Below are positions 1 through 12,955 of a DNA stretch of 64,000 nucleotides, piece after piece. Each line of letters opens with the position of its first letter. Within the stretch, counting starts at the first letter, position 1. The position numbers and the translations under genes were made by a program. The notes beneath the pieces were generated by a model. That model ran no database searches and was not told the DNA's origin. It saw only the letters and a program-made list of their open reading frames with translations. The DNA is from Lanius collurio (Eukaryota > Chordata > Aves > Passeriformes > Laniidae), in NCBI GenBank assembly GCA_020086605.1, contig JACBWW010000049.1, positions 4,044,469-4,108,468 of the forward strand, read 5' to 3'.

Positions 1-3000
1 CTGTGGTCACCAGCCAGATGGAGAACCCAAAAGGTGTCCTGGGGCTGAGGTCTGTTCATCACCAAGTGCAAGTAGCAGCAGATAGCCTTGTGCCATGAAA
101 TATGGAATGATTTAGTGCTTTTGGCAGAACTCCATTAAAGTGTGACTCTGGATAATTAAAAGCAGCCTGGAGCCATGTGGCTCTCCATTCCTTGCCAATT
201 CCTGGAAGGATTGCTGCTTCACTCTTCGAGGAGGCAGCAGTACATACACATACACACACACATACCCCTGGTTGTCTTGGTATTTCCTTGCTCAGAGGGC
301 TGGGAACCGGATATTTTTAAGGATATTATGTACTTGGATTTGTCTGGGACACATTCAGAGAGAGCTGTGCTCTGGAGTAATCTGCATTGCTTGATAGGCA
401 ACAAGATGGTCCAGACTCGTTCACCAGGAGCTGTGGCACTCTTTGGGCTCCTCTGTTGGTATCAGGAGGGTGCTAAATGGGGGCCTTACATTGGCACCTC
501 CCCACCAGCATGGCTGCCACGGGGGACAAGAGTTCAGATGGATGGAGAAAAGCTCCATTTTCAACCCCAAATTCTGACTGTTCACAAATGATACCAAATC
601 CAAGGCTTCCACATTACATCAGGTCATCTATCCTGCATTGCACATAAAAATCAGCCAATCTACCCCCAACAGAAATAATGTACCTCTAAGAAGCAACCAA
701 AAACCAGAGATATCTCCCCATTTCTCTCCTAGGAAGCACTGTTCAGAACACCTTCTGGGTGTTATAAATATTAAAAAGACCATATGCAATGGAAACTTCC
801 TGTGGATAAAGCTATCATGTATTCCTTGGTGACCTTTTATTCTGCATTTTATCAGCCTGTGTGCATGTGGAAAGATAGAAAACTGATAGGGATAGGCCAA
901 TCAGAACTTGAAGAGTCCCCTACCACAACCTGGGTGGGAAGATTTGGAAGAGTCAATGCCATTTCTATGCCAAAAGACTTGTGGGGATGTTACCCAAATG
1001 TATCAATAGTGTTGTGGTCTTCCCTCATCCCAGACACTTGTCAGCAGTTCTCCATTTCATCTGATATTGCTTACATGTACTCAAATTAAACACAGATCAT
1101 AGGGAGGGGGTACACCCTGGGTGGGTTTCTGGGAGGAAAACAAAAGTGCTGTAAATCACTGTGAAAACAACTCAGAAGCAATGGCACTTGCTATCATGCT
1201 ATTAGGTTCATGGAGAAACAACTCCTCTAACCAATGGCAGGGTAAGAAACCACATGTAAAAGAAGATTCTCAAACCTCTAGATATTGGACCTCACTTCAA
1301 TTCTATTTTGAGGTCTTTTTGTACTGCCCTTGCCATGTAGCACTGTTTTGAACTGAGATTATTTTGTGTTTCCCTAGTGCCTTAAGACCAGAGAAGGGAG
1401 GATCCCTAATGCAGCTCATGCCACAAGCAAACACAAAAAATCAGTACATGGGAATTAAAGAGGGCTGTCTCCACCAAGCCAGGCTGCTACTTGCTCTTTT
1501 TCAGACTGGTTCTTCTCCTAAAACTGCTGGCTCTGAACTCCATGACCAGCATTTTCCAGTTTTGAAATTAATCTCCCAGCACTCAGAGCAGAGAGGTAAT
1601 TCTGCAAGAGCAGAAGTTCTTAACTTTAAGAAGAGAAAAAAATATTACTTTTTCATTTTAATTTTGTGGATAACATGGACAACACAGTTACCAGCTTATT
1701 TTTCCTAGTGGCCAGGGTTTGCATGACTCACAGAGCAGTGTCACTTTTGCCATCAGCAATGTCCATCTCAGCCACCACAGGGCCACCTCTGGCCCATGCA
1801 TCCAAGGTAGCTCAGGCTCTCTCTGGGCATGATACTATTTAATCACTTCCAAAATCAGGTTGGTCTGAAAAATTATGGGGATTTTCCCAACTTCTTCCTT
1901 CCCCCTCTGCAGGGGCATGTTGCCTGGGAGATGGATTAAAACAAGTCCCCACAGCAAACATCATGTGAACAAGCCCTTCTCTGGTAGGCAAAGAGCTCAG
2001 GGATTTACCCAACCCAGTGGCTCCCAGTCTATGCACACAGGAGTTGGGAAAATACAAATAATTCTGAAACCATTTCCTCTACTTCCACAGAGGAAGAATA
2101 TAATTTAATTTTAATTTTTGCTTTGCACAATAATGGCAAAGCCATTTATACAATTACATTGCTTTTCTTACGCCATTCCCTTTTCAGCTGCTCCAAAGTC
2201 TTCCAGGTGTCCCAGTCAGATCATTAGGTTGTTACAGCAGCCATGGTGCCACCAAAGAAGCTCCAGACCCGAAGATGCTAAACAGATATCTGTAGACTGC
2301 CAGGCTAACCCACTAATTACCTTGTTTTTTATTTGGGACACTGTCTACTCTCATAAAAGCTCTATTATTACCCAGATGAAGCTCTGGAGGTACCTCAGAA
2401 GGCAAGTCCATTCATATATATCAATCGAAGTAACAGCATGGTTGTGTCCCTGCTGCTTGAGAGGAAAAGAGTCAATGCAGGGAGAGAGGCTTAATAAAAG
2501 GTTTAGTCTCCCCCTGCAATCTTGCCAAGCCTAATTGAAGTTACTGGACTCCTTAATTTCCATGGACTTTCTCTCAGGGCTCTCAGTGTTGCTCACCATT
2601 GGGTTGACACCTTGGCATTATTCCCTTGTTGTGATGCACGTGGGGTCATTTTGCAACTCTCCTGCATACATAAAAGGGGAGGCCAAAATATCACATTTCC
2701 TTACCAACATGTTGACAAAACCAGGAGTTAAAGCCCCTCTGAATAATAACTACAAGTGCTGCCAGAAATTTCTCTTGTCCTTATTGACACCAGACCTCGA
2801 GTCACTTCTCATGTAATCCCTTGTGTGCAACAAGGTCTTATTTATGAGATCACACAACCCTGTAGAAGGCCAGGAGGAGAAATTACAGCCCCTAGATTTG
2901 CACTAAAATGGTAAAACTCCGCAGGGGGGCTAGATTTCAAACCCAATGTGCTGCATCATGCCTTGGTTTCAGAAACAACCCTGTGGAAAACACTGCAACA

Positions 3001-6000
3001 ATGAGCTGGAGCAAAGCAAGAGGTCTGCAAACATCACTTAAGGGGATGAGAGAAAAGTCAAGATGAAGCCACATTAGTATTTGCCTCTGCAAATGTGGAG
3101 GCCAAAATGTAAGTGCCTAAAGAAACAGCAGCAGGAGCTATCGTTGCTCTCTGAAATGGCCAGAACAAGCATCTAAGTGAATTTATGAGATTGTGGGGTT
3201 ATTGGAAGACTATGGAAAGCAGCATTTGGCTCTTAGCCCAGACTGCAAGGGGCTTAAAAATGCAGCTGGAATTCGCTTACAGCAAGAGCAGCAGGCCCAG
3301 GATGAGGAAAGTATTATATTCAACAAGATGTGTCTTGGGTCTGACCTCTTTTCATCACACACCATGGGGTTTTCTGAAAATTAAAAGCATTTTCCCATGA
3401 TGGAAAAGGCAGGTGGGACATCCCAGTGCATCAACATTTCCTGCACATCTCTTTGTTCTCTTTTGCATCATCAGACACATTTGTGGAAGGAGGAAAAGGT
3501 GCTGTCAGGGTTTTCCTTGTTTCACCCCTTGAGCAGCCCAGACAAAGCTGCCTGCATGCAAGGAGAAGCTCAGACAGAAGACACCAAGCAGGAGGACAAC
3601 ATGTCACTGGTCACTTTTGGGTCACCTGCTCCGTGGCCAGCTCAGTCACACCCTGCAGACAGGACCTCTTGCTGGGAGCAGTATTACATGAAGCAAAGAC
3701 ATTCATCTGTCACAGGGTTTTCTCACATTCTGGCTGAGCATCCCAGAGCTGCAAACACAAGTTATCCATTGCAACTTCATGTGCTCCCAGTGCTGAAACC
3801 TCCCTTAAAGTGTCCCCCCAGAAATATATCAAGAGCAGGATTCAAAAGTCTTTCAGAGTATGGGATTCAGCTGAAAACAGAAAACTTCATCATTCATTTA
3901 TTCCAAACCTCCTCTGGCCTGCTGCTTTTTAAGGTGCCCCTGCATACAGCTGTTCCAACACCTGGAGGCAGGACCCTACCTACAAACTCCTGGAATGAGA
4001 CCTACTTCCCAGCTGCCTTCTGCTCTGAGCACCTCAACATTTCCACCTCTCCACTCTGACTGCACAAAATGTATTTTCATTAACAATTTACGTCAGTACA
4101 CGGCAGCCAGTGAGACCCCTGACTCCTCCTTACAGTATTCCCTCTCTATCCAAGCTTTCCACAATTTGACACCGTCACAGAAACCCCCTTTGGGTGTACC
4201 TAGGCTCCCAAAGAGGTTTTTTTCAAAAACTTCCAAGAACAATTCCCTGAGTTATGTTAACTTTCTGTGCCATGAAGCTGGCATACACCACAGATTTGTG
4301 CTTCGGAGCCAGCATGGGGCAGCTCAGCCAAGCACATTTGGAAATGGCAATTGCTCACACTGTGATGGGACGCGAGCAGACACGGTGGCAATTGGGAAAG
4401 CCACCACTGCATGTAACAAGGCAGAGAGAGGAGGGAAACACAAAAGAGAGCTGTACCTGGGAAGAGCTGAGAAACAAATTCCTAATATTGCAGCAGCCAG
4501 AAATGTCATCCCCTTCCCAGGCTGGGGCACGCAGGCGTCGGCAGCCGGCGCTCGGCTGGGCAAACACAGATGCAGGAGCTGAATGGGAGCACAGTCAGCC
4601 CAAACTATTTTTAACTGGTGCAAAGGAAGCTTTTACTTTTCATTATGAAGGCAAGACAAAGTGTTCATCAGTTGTGCTGAACTGTTCACTGGATGGGTGG
4701 GTGTTGAAGCATGTAAAGCCCCTGGCCCCTGTCTGTGGGACCAGCAGCCCTAATCCCCCCCAGTCTGCTCACAGCTGCGTGGGTCAAAGAGTGCAACAGC
4801 TGAAATGCACTTTTGATACATATACTGAGGGTCACCCCAACTTACCCCGGGGGTTTCTGCCTGATGATTTCCATTAAAGCTGACTGGTGAGATTCACTGC
4901 TGATAAATGAGCACCAGCCCATCAAGGTCCCCCACATTCAGCTCAGCAGAACTAAATAAACAGTGCAGAGGCATCACAAGCAGACACAGGCAGTTGGATC
5001 TGGTGGTCCCCCCAACACCACTTTGTTCCCCTGGACAAAAATCTGTGGATTTGGCAGCACCAGCACCTTTACTTGCCAAGTATGTTGCTTGGGACACTGG
5101 GGAGCAAGGGAGCTAGGAGGGAGGAGGCAGGGCTAAGACCAGGGCTCTCCACCTCCCCCTTCTTGCCCAGACAGGGTTATAGCTTTGTGATTTAATTGTA
5201 AGATGATTAATGTCCTCTTAAACATCAATTCCTGCTGCTGTCTCCACACATATATTTGAAAAGCACTGCTCTACACTTCTTCCCCAAAATATCAGCAGGA
5301 AGAAAAGCCTTGCTCATGGGGCATCCCAAGGAGAAGAGCTGTGTCACTGGCCAGATGGCCACAAAGCAGCTCAAACTTTGTATGCTGGCATTTGGCCAGG
5401 TAGTGAAAGGAAAAGGCTCAGCCAGCTACTGAATTCCCTCCATCCATCTCCCAAACAAGCCACTCATACATCTGCTGTCATACATAAACATCATGCCTTG
5501 GGTGAATCCACAGAAGACACAAGTGATGGACACCTGTCCTGTCCCTCCTGACCTAGAGAGGTCCTTAAAATGTTCTCAGCTACCAGGGGAAACCACCAGC
5601 CTCACAAAACAAGGTTTGGCACTCAACCAGCTGTCCAAGTTTCCCTTTTTCAAAAGTATATGCGCATCCAGGACATGCACACACATAACAAGAGGTTGCT
5701 CCTCTCTCCCAAGTAAGTATTTGTTAAAATCCTGCATTTATTACACATGCTAATCCATAAAGGGGCTTAATCCCATAAAGGGGCTCAGAAGATACCAACA
5801 GTGGGCATCTTAGGACTTTCCATACTTCCTTAAGGGAGGATCCCCTAAATGGTGAATTACTTTCTGTGGCCTCCCTTGAAAGGCGAAAGAGATATTTCAT
5901 CCTCCTTGTTCAGAACTAAGTGCTGGCATCGTGCAGACATACCCTGCCCTCATCACTCACGTGAAACATGCCCTCAAGAGTCTATTTTTCCCCAGCTGCT

Positions 6001-6506
6001 ACAAAGGCAGCTTAGGGCAATTAGTTCAGTAGATGTTTATGCTGTTATGTGGAGTCAGGCAAGAATAATCCCTTACAGTCTGTCATGGTCCAGGCACTGC
6101 TCTCGCTACATGAGATGAACACAGAAGTACAAAAGCAAAGCTCTGCTCCTGAACATTTCAGATGAAGTTAAAAAATGAGGTCTAGAGATAGCAAACCCAG
6201 GAGCAATTGGGATGGAGGAGGACAGGATCACAAGCAATACTATTTTCAACCTATTGCTCATGAACAAGTTGATAGCAAGATTTGCTCAGGTCCATGGGAA
6301 GCTAAAGAGCTAACTGAGAGGTCAGCTTTGAAAACAGTTTAATATCTCCTCACCAATGTGTTACTTTGCTAGTAATACCACCCAAGGAACAGGAAAATCA
6401 GAGTCCTGCTGCTCAGCATTCATATACATATGTTCACAAAGGACATGGGAATTAATGCCTATGCCCATTAAGGAAACAAGCGCTGGAGACCAAATAAAAC
6501 CCTTAC
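1..6506 (-). other. CCDC3: CCDC3 intron 2 (partial)
   Basis: Continuous non-coding sequence to the left of the CCDC3 exon 2 donor. I looked on the minus strand for the expected final exon, a lysine/arginine/leucine-rich coiled coil, and did not find it, so it must lie beyond the left edge. The open frames here are short, lack family resemblance and have no paired splice sites. No clear interspersed repeat was recognised. A short CA-rich run sits at about 241-266. Confidence 0.75.
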
Positions 6507-6681
6507 CCGGTTGTCCTCTTGAATCTCCCAGTCACTGGAGAAGCTCAACACATGCTGTGCCTGTGAGCAGTTTGAAAACTGGAAAAGGCTGGCAAACATC
6601 CTTCTGTTCTCCTGAGTATCAGGGAAAATTGCCTCCTGGAAGTTGACTCCATGTGGCAGGAGGATGTAGTTCTCATCCATT
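6507..6681 (-). CDS. CCDC3: CCDC3 exon 2 (coiled-coil domain-containing protein 3)
   Basis: This 175-bp internal exon encodes residues 142-200 of the secreted protein. It opens with one base that completes the Arg codon begun in exon 1, then reads MDENYILLPHGVNF and ends at WEIQEDNR. Acceptor (TTCCAG) and donor (GTAAGG) are both consensus on the minus strand, and the frame joins exon 1 exactly. The FSNCS segment gives an N-glycosylation sequon at about Asn179. The segment is very close to the mammalian CCDC3 sequence I know. The exon that follows in transcript order is outside the window. Confidence 0.96.
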
Positions 6682-7659
6682 CTGGAACACAGATTGCATA
6701 GGCAGCCCACTGTGACAATGAACAGCACTTTCTCTCCTGCAGAACTCACCTGTCATACTTCAGCCTGGCTCAACAAAAAAGTCACACAGACTTTTAGCTG
6801 GCAAGTGGCTCTCAGCTCTCCTGGCACTTAAGTCACCAAAATGACAATTTCCACCACGGGGACTGCATCAGGCAGCAGCAGTAAGGATCTAACAGGCTCC
6901 TACCACCCTGCAGACACCCGGGAAATTAAATTCCATGAAGGAATTTTGGACCATAATTTCTACTGAATTTGCATCATTTTGCCCTTGAGCCCAGAGTTTA
7001 AGTACTGCTTCAAACAGTCAAAAAACAACTTGTGTCAATAAAATGTGTTTAAAGATGTAGCTACAGACTAAGCCCTAGACAGCATCAAAATGAGTTTTGT
7101 TAGGCACCCTGTGTAAGAATATAGCAAGTATTTCAAAACAAGCCACTGAGTAGTATTTCACAAATGCTCTTGAATTTAAAGGTCACAGTGATGGCTCTGT
7201 TCCCATATTGCGGTTTATTTTCTTATTCTTTCGATGAGCCCAAAGTCAGGGTTTGGCTGGGACTCGGGAGAGTCGATGGAAAGCTGTCGGGTGAATATTT
7301 GGGGATGAGTTTTAACTCCAGTGACAAACTTCGGCAAACAGGCGCTGGCCCCTCTCCAGCTCTGTGACCGTCCCGCCGTAAAAAACAAAAGCAGCAGCAC
7401 CCACGAGCTACTCAAGAGCAGCTCCCCGTGCATCTGGTGCCCGACATTGCTGGAATAATATGGGGTTTGGTGTTCGGGGCTTTTCTTTCTCCGTGACACG
7501 CGGGTGGAAGCGCAAAGGAGAAGGCGCTGCGGGGAGAGCGGCAGCGGGACGGAGCGAACCCTCCGGGCAGAGACGGGCGCATCCCCCGCCCGCGGAGATG
7601 CCCCGGAGCCGGGATGCGACATCCTAACCCCTCCCGGCTCCCCCTACCCCAGGACTCAC
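6682..7659 (-). other. CCDC3: CCDC3 intron 1
   Basis: A 978-bp intron with donor GTGAGT and acceptor TTCCAG read on the minus strand. It becomes GC-rich toward exon 1 as part of the promoter CpG island. No other feature recognised. Confidence 0.85.
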
Positions 7660-8084
7660 CGGAGGAAGAAGAAATAAGCGTAGCCCTGCATGACGGTGTG
7701 CGAATGGCAGGAGAAGTAGCCGAGGCCAGTGAGGTTGAGGCGGGAGCCCGCGGGCACCTCCAGCATGCTGCCCCACGCCTGGTCGCACAGCAGCTCGATC
7801 TCGGCCGAGTAAAAGAGGTCCCCTGCTCCCTGCTGGGGGCCGCCGGGGGAGCCCCTCTGCCAGGGCAGGTAGTTGTAGGCGCCGTAGGGGTCGGGGTGCA
7901 GCGCCAGCACCCGCGCGTACACGATGATCGCGGCCAGCTCGGCCCGGCAGCCCTCGCTGAGCGGCCGCCACTCCGCCGGCAGCTGGCAGCTCCCCCCGCT
8001 GCCCGGCCGGCCCCCCAGCACCAGCACCAGCCCCAGCACCAGCACCGGCACCGGCACCGGCAGCGGCACCGGCAGAGGCGACAT
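7660..8084 (-). CDS. CCDC3: CCDC3 exon 1 with start codon and signal peptide
   Basis: First coding exon, 141 codons plus two bases. CCDC3 is a secreted, N-glycosylated protein studied in fat and endothelial cells. Residues 1 to about 28 are a hydrophobic leader (MSPLPVPLPVPVPVLVLGLV...), and the mature protein begins near SCQLPAEWRPLSEGC. Conserved family blocks follow: CRAEL..IVYARVLALHP, FYSAEIELLCDQAWGSMLEVPAGSRLNLTGLGYFSCHSHT and YFFFLR. There is an NLT sequon at Asn117, and cysteines at 33, 46, 100 and 126. The start is the only ATG that gives a signal peptide directly before the conserved block, with G at -3. The leader core is encoded by a hexamer-like repeat that the human leader does not resemble. 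Donor is CCG|GTGAGT. Confidence 0.96.
8010..8075 (-). repeat. Hexamer-type simple repeat encoding the CCDC3 leader core
   Basis: On the plus strand, CAGCAC and CGGCAC hexamer variants run in tandem. Read on the minus strand they encode alternating Pro-Val and Leu-Val pairs in the signal peptide. The repeat is in frame, so gain or loss of a unit would change the leader by two residues. Confidence 0.8.
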
Positions 8085-8215
8085 CGCGGGCGGCTCCGGG
8101 CCGGCCGGGCAGGGGAGGGCCGGGGGTCAGAGAGGGTTGGGCGGGGGGCAGGACGGCCCGGAGGCGCTGAGGCTGCCCCGGAGGCTGCGGGGGACTGGGG
8201 GTGGGGGACAGCGCA
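8085..8215 (-). promoter_or_regulatory. CCDC3: CCDC3 promoter / 5' UTR region, CpG-rich
   Basis: A GC- and CpG-rich stretch directly upstream of the CCDC3 start codon, continuous with exon 1, forming a CpG island of roughly 7.5-8.15 kb. No TATA box is evident. The transcription start is not visible from sequence alone. Confidence 0.6.
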
Positions 8216-8219
8216 GGGA

Positions 8220-8610
8220 GGCAGCGAGGCGGAGATGCGAAGGGGTGAGGGTGCAAAGGGGCGGGAGGGAAGAGTGGAGGGTGCCAGGGACAGATGCCCA
8301 GAGAGCTGAGAGCCAAGCAGGCGGGGGCGCGAAGGGGTGAAGATGCAGAGGGTCGAGGGGCAGGGGGTGTACGGGGACAGAGATGCGAGGAGCAGAGACG
8401 CAAAGGGGAGGGATGGGAAAAGGCAGAGATGTGAAGGGGGCAGAGAGGCAAAGGGGAGGGATGTAAGAGAGAGAGGTGCAAAGAGGGAGGTGAAAAGGGA
8501 GGGATACAAAGGGGAGGGATGCAAAGGCAGAGTTGCAAAGAGGAGGAATGCAAAGGGAAGAGGTGGACAGGACCGAGACTACGAAAAGGGAAGACGTAAA
8601 AGAGCAGACA
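8220..8610 (+). repeat. Purine-rich degenerate minisatellite upstream of CCDC3
   Basis: About 390 bp almost free of pyrimidines on the plus strand, made of loosely repeated GGGAGGGATGCAAAG-like units (for example at 8451-8462, 8500-8510, 8512-8522). On the minus strand it is the pyrimidine-rich mirror and creates long leucine/proline/serine-rich open frames that are not genes. Confidence 0.75.
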
Positions 8611-11600
8611 TGGGAAAGGCAAGCACACTCCGGGGGGAGGGCAGTTTGCTGCCAGACACTCCCTGGACCGGGGGTGGGTACTGGCGGCATCCAGGGCTTT
8701 GGAAGGTGAAGGAGTGGCTCGTAGAGTGTTGGAAGTGCAAGGGTCCCAGCGGAGCAGGGGCTGTGCACAGGTCCCCTAGGAAAGAAAATCCTGGGAAACT
8801 TCAGATGTGTTTGTGTAGAAACTTGTTACCCTGGTCATCCTCTTCTCCCTCTGCAAATGAGGCTGGAGAAAAACTTGCAAGTGGAGGACAGCAGCTCTTC
8901 CTAGCAGCCTGCAATCGTTTTCCAAAATACATCTGGTGAGCAAGGTAAAAGTAAAAAGCCAAGTCTCAATATATTTTGACTTCCCCCTGTTTCATCCTAG
9001 AACAGTCTGATGCAGCTCAGTGCTTCTCCAGCTTTTTGGCAGATAGCTCAAAGACTGACCCTCTCCCCACATACAAACTGTAGTGGAGCTTCTCCCAAGG
9101 ATCCCTGGGGGTCTTGCACCACTCACAGCCTCCAACAGCCTCTTTCTATTTAAGTATTCTCATTTCCCACATCTGATCTCACTTGGGATAATAATCAGGA
9201 ATGGGCATGGGATGCTTAAATTCTTTTGGAGCTTTTTCTTTATATTAATACCATGGAGACATAGCCCCAGTTAAACCTCTCCCTAGCTGTAAAGGTTACT
9301 CAAAGTCTGACAGCATGTCCTGGCTGGTTCCTTAAATCAAACCCTCCATCTGCCTCTCCCGTCCTCTGCAAGGACTAGGAGCTTCTGGAAGCAGAAGATG
9401 CCTCTTTGTTTCATGTTCATACCATGCCTGGTATAGAAGAGTCCTTGTGCAGGACTGGGGTTCGAAATAATATGCAGAATAATGAATCATCAGTTAAGTA
9501 ATGCTGAGTCAACTTCATAATAGTGAGACAAAATATCTTCAGTGACAAATGTCTTCATCTGGAATAGTTTCATCAGAGTCAGCTGTGTGCTGAAGAGTTT
9601 CAAAAAGGAATATTCATATTTCATGATGGCATGATTCTATAATACATTTCATCAAAGTTTTACAGACAAACTGGAAAGTTGGTTCCTGCTAAAAGAGAAA
9701 AAGATTTTTTTTTTTTTCCTAACAGATATTTCAGAATGACAGATAAGATTTTTTCTAAATTTTTTCCCTCTGTTTCCCAAAGATCAACAAATTGCTTCCA
9801 ACTTTCAGGAAAAAAGGTTAAGACAATTCTGAATTTTTTTAAAGAAAATATGCTCAAGAAATCCCAAAAGATCAACAAGCTCAGTATTTTTTTAATGTTA
9901 ACCACTAGGAAAAACTGTTTTTTGCTGTGGAACCTGAAGAGACAAAATTGTGGTAGAGAAGGTTTCACAGCCTCATTCAGTAGGTTTTAAATACATAAAT
10001 AAAAAAATTAAAGAGTAAAACAAAGAATTGAGGCTGATGTTGACTTCAGATAAAGCTGAGGCAGTTTTGGAGGCATTTTGTGCAATCCAGTGTAAATGGA
10101 AGATATGAACCTCAGGTTTCTATTGAGAAACGGTATTTTGAGATGCTGGCAAAGAATAGAGAAGTGCTGCAAGTGATGGGAGAGATGTACAGCTCATGCA
10201 AGGTGGTCTCTCCATGTCCCTTCATGTCTCTCTAAGCAGTGTTACTGGTGTCAGAGCCTGCCAGCTTCACCCACATGAATCTAGTGTCCAGTGTGGGCAA
10301 AAACACGCATGTGTTTTATTACTTCAGTTGCCAGTACTCAGGAGACAGAGCCCCAAGAAGTTGAAGAGAAGTTTGTAACCATAGATTGGTTGGTTTTGTC
10401 CTAGGAACCAAATTCTCAGCTTGTGTGACATGCACTTGCTATTTCCTCCATGTATACATCCAAGATCGCTATCTTCTGGGTAGAAAAGCCTCACATTTAA
10501 CCTTCATCTATGTTTACTGTGTGTTGCAAGTAAATAATGGTCAACTGTCCTCAAAACACATTGGAAATGTCTGATCTAAGCTGTGATCTGTTCTGCTGTT
10601 CCTCACATGTCATTTAGCCACCACATAACATAACATAATTTAGCTGGGAGGGAGGACAGGGTGAGAAAGGACAGGCAGCTCACAAGTAATATGGATGTCT
10701 TTCTTTAATGCTACTATTAATAGCCTAAACTGCTTATATTTGATTAGAGTGTTTGAATCAGTTGGCCAGCTCAGAAAACAAAACAGCATTTGTTGGAATA
10801 CACTGGTGCTGGCTGATGGTCTCCAAATTTCTTTTTGGTGGTGATTACTAGAGTGCAGATGCAAATAATTAATGTTCTGTGTAATTTCTCTGTCATTCTG
10901 CAGAGTGGTCATGTCAGCATTTTGGGGATACAGCAGGTGTCCATGGAGCTGACTTCAGAGCTGAATGTGCTGATAGGGAGTCTTAGCCATAATTCTGGAG
11001 CAGACACAGCAGGGGATTGCAAGTCTGCACATAAAAATACCCCTCACTTGGAAGTGCCTGATTTCCTTTTCTCTTCCATTCATGTTTGCAGGTGCTGTGC
11101 CCACTGTCACTTTAAGGGCTTGGGGCTGCTCATCTTGTCCTATGCCCTCTGTGAGATGTCCCCAGCTGAGACTTCTCCCTGTCAGGAGTCTCTCTGGAGA
11201 TTTATCAATGTGTAACCTTTCCTTCTCATCCCAAAGCTGATCCCTTTGGTGTTTCAATTCATTAGCAACTCTCAGATGGATATTTTGGTTAAGTTAAAAT
11301 CACATACATTCAGTGATTAATGTGATTTTGTTCTTAAATTTCTCTCCACAAAAGCATCATCAATTTTCTTCTCTCTTCCTTCATTTCTGAGGTAATGAAA
11401 AGTAATAGGAGCATCTGAATCTGTTCCAGGAGTCCTTTCTCTTTCAGCTCTAGATAACAAGGAATTAGTGACATGAAGTAAGGATTTAAAGCCCTCCCTG
11501 GAGACCACATCCTTCAGATCTGTGTTTGCTGTTTCTCTGCAGGGATCCACTGGCTGATCTGAGACGTTCTTCAGTGCAGTGCGAATACTTTCGTACTGTG

Positions 11601-12305
11601 AACTCAGCGTGGGTCTGACAAGTGCTGTAGCCAAAACCAGCTAATCAGAGGAGCACCAATAGAGCCAATTACTGCTCAGGCTGCACTTTCAGCCACTCAT
11701 GCATGTGCCACAGTCATTCATTCACTTCCTCTGCTTAGATAGTCTTGTAGACTTTGAGATAGGCTCATGATTTTCCCAGGCAGGAGTTCTTCCTTTTTTT
11801 AACACATTTTTACATGTATTTAAACCAAAGGTTTCTCCCTCTGGGGTATGTTTTCTTTGGTGTTTCTGTGGCAACGCAGGTGATTTAAACCTTTTTATAA
11901 AACATTGCTCTGCTCTTTTTGCCTTTAAAGTATTGACTGAATTCAGCATTAGTTCAGGTATCAAACAGGAGAACACAATGCTCAGTCTGGCTGCCTTTCT
12001 GATGGGTGTAGGTGATCAGAATCCTCAGCCCAGCTGTCTTTTATTTATATATCTGCAGTGATTCCTTTGTAGTCCAGGGTACAAAATATCAAACCTAGAT
12101 TTCTTTCCCTCTGTCCACCCCTCTTTAAAATGGGTGACCTATAAAGATGAGTATTTGTCTATACTAGTGTCCCCACAGGAGGAGATGTTTTTGTTAGCTT
12201 CTTCTATCTGTGCTTCTCTAATTTGAGTCATTCTTCTCATAGTTTGACATTTGGTCCATTGTATTTAACTATTTTTGTACCGATACCAGGCTGGGTGTTT
12301 CCTAT
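8611..12305. other. Intergenic, CCDC3-OPTN interval
   Basis: No gene, splice-paired frame or clear transposable element recognised. A short T-run lies at about 9706-9718. Confidence 0.6.
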
Positions 12306-12308
12306 TAC

Positions 12309-12388
12309 CAAAAAAAAAAAAAACAACCCAAAACAAACAAACAAACAAAAAAACCAACCAAAACCCAAAACAAAACAACAAAAAAAAT
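12309..12388 (+). repeat. A-rich simple repeat
   Basis: Poly-A followed by CAAA/AACC-type units, almost free of T. It resembles a decayed A-rich microsatellite. No retroposon body was recognised directly upstream. Confidence 0.8.
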
Positions 12389-12688
12389 CACATTCCCCGG
12401 CCATAGTTCTTCATGTTTTTTCTTTTGAAGAATAATCACGACCATGAAGAAACTGGACCTGTCTTTGGGAATCAGCTGGGAATACACTGTTGCCTCAAAC
12501 AGTTTGGAAAGATTTACTTTATGCACAGCAGTAAAAAGACTTCCTGTAATATCAATCAGAATTCGAATGAAAAAGTGAGTAGAAGGATCAAGCAGTTGGT
12601 ACAGATGGAGATCTTTGCCTAAACCTTCCCTGTATCTTTCTGCCCTGTCTTGTCCCCTCTGTCCTTTATCCTTTCCCCTGTCCATCCT

Positions 12689-12955
12689 CACAGAATCACA
12701 GAATGGGTTGGGTTGGAAGGGATATAAAAGGTTCCCTAGTTCCAACCTCCCTGTCACAGGCAGGGACACCTTACTCTAGACCAGGTTGCTCAAAGTCCCA
12801 TCCAACCTGCTGTTGAACACTCCCAGGCATCCACAGCTTCTCTGGGCAACCTGTTCCAGTGCATCCTCACCTCCAGTCAAGAATTTCTTCCTAATATCTT
12901 ATATAAACCTACTCTTCGTAAGAAACCAATGCCCCTTCTCCATTCTGCCCTCACT
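12689..12955 (-). mobile_element. CR1 LINE 3' fragment
   Basis: Minus-strand copy of the 3' end of a chicken-repeat-1 retrotransposon. The left edge carries the CACAGAAT octamer repeat that ends CR1 elements, then a line matching the usual GGTTGGAAGGGA, CCAGGTTGCTCAAAG and CTTCTCTGGGCAACCTGTTCCAGTG landmarks. It is 5'-truncated and has no intact reverse transcriptase frame. Confidence 0.92.

Noticed and set aside
241..266. CA-rich microsatellite
   Set aside because: Too short and interrupted to be a meaningful repeat entry.
1..6506. CCDC3 exon 3 inside the window
   Set aside because: No minus-strand frame resembling the Lys/Arg-rich coiled-coil end of CCDC3 was found.
7412..8768. Long minus-strand frames of 370, 334 and 213 residues and plus frames of 231, 138 and 200 residues
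   Set aside because: They are shadows of CCDC3 exon 1 in GC-rich sequence and of the purine-rich repeat. Only the 7660-8084 frame has conserved protein sequence and proper splice sites.
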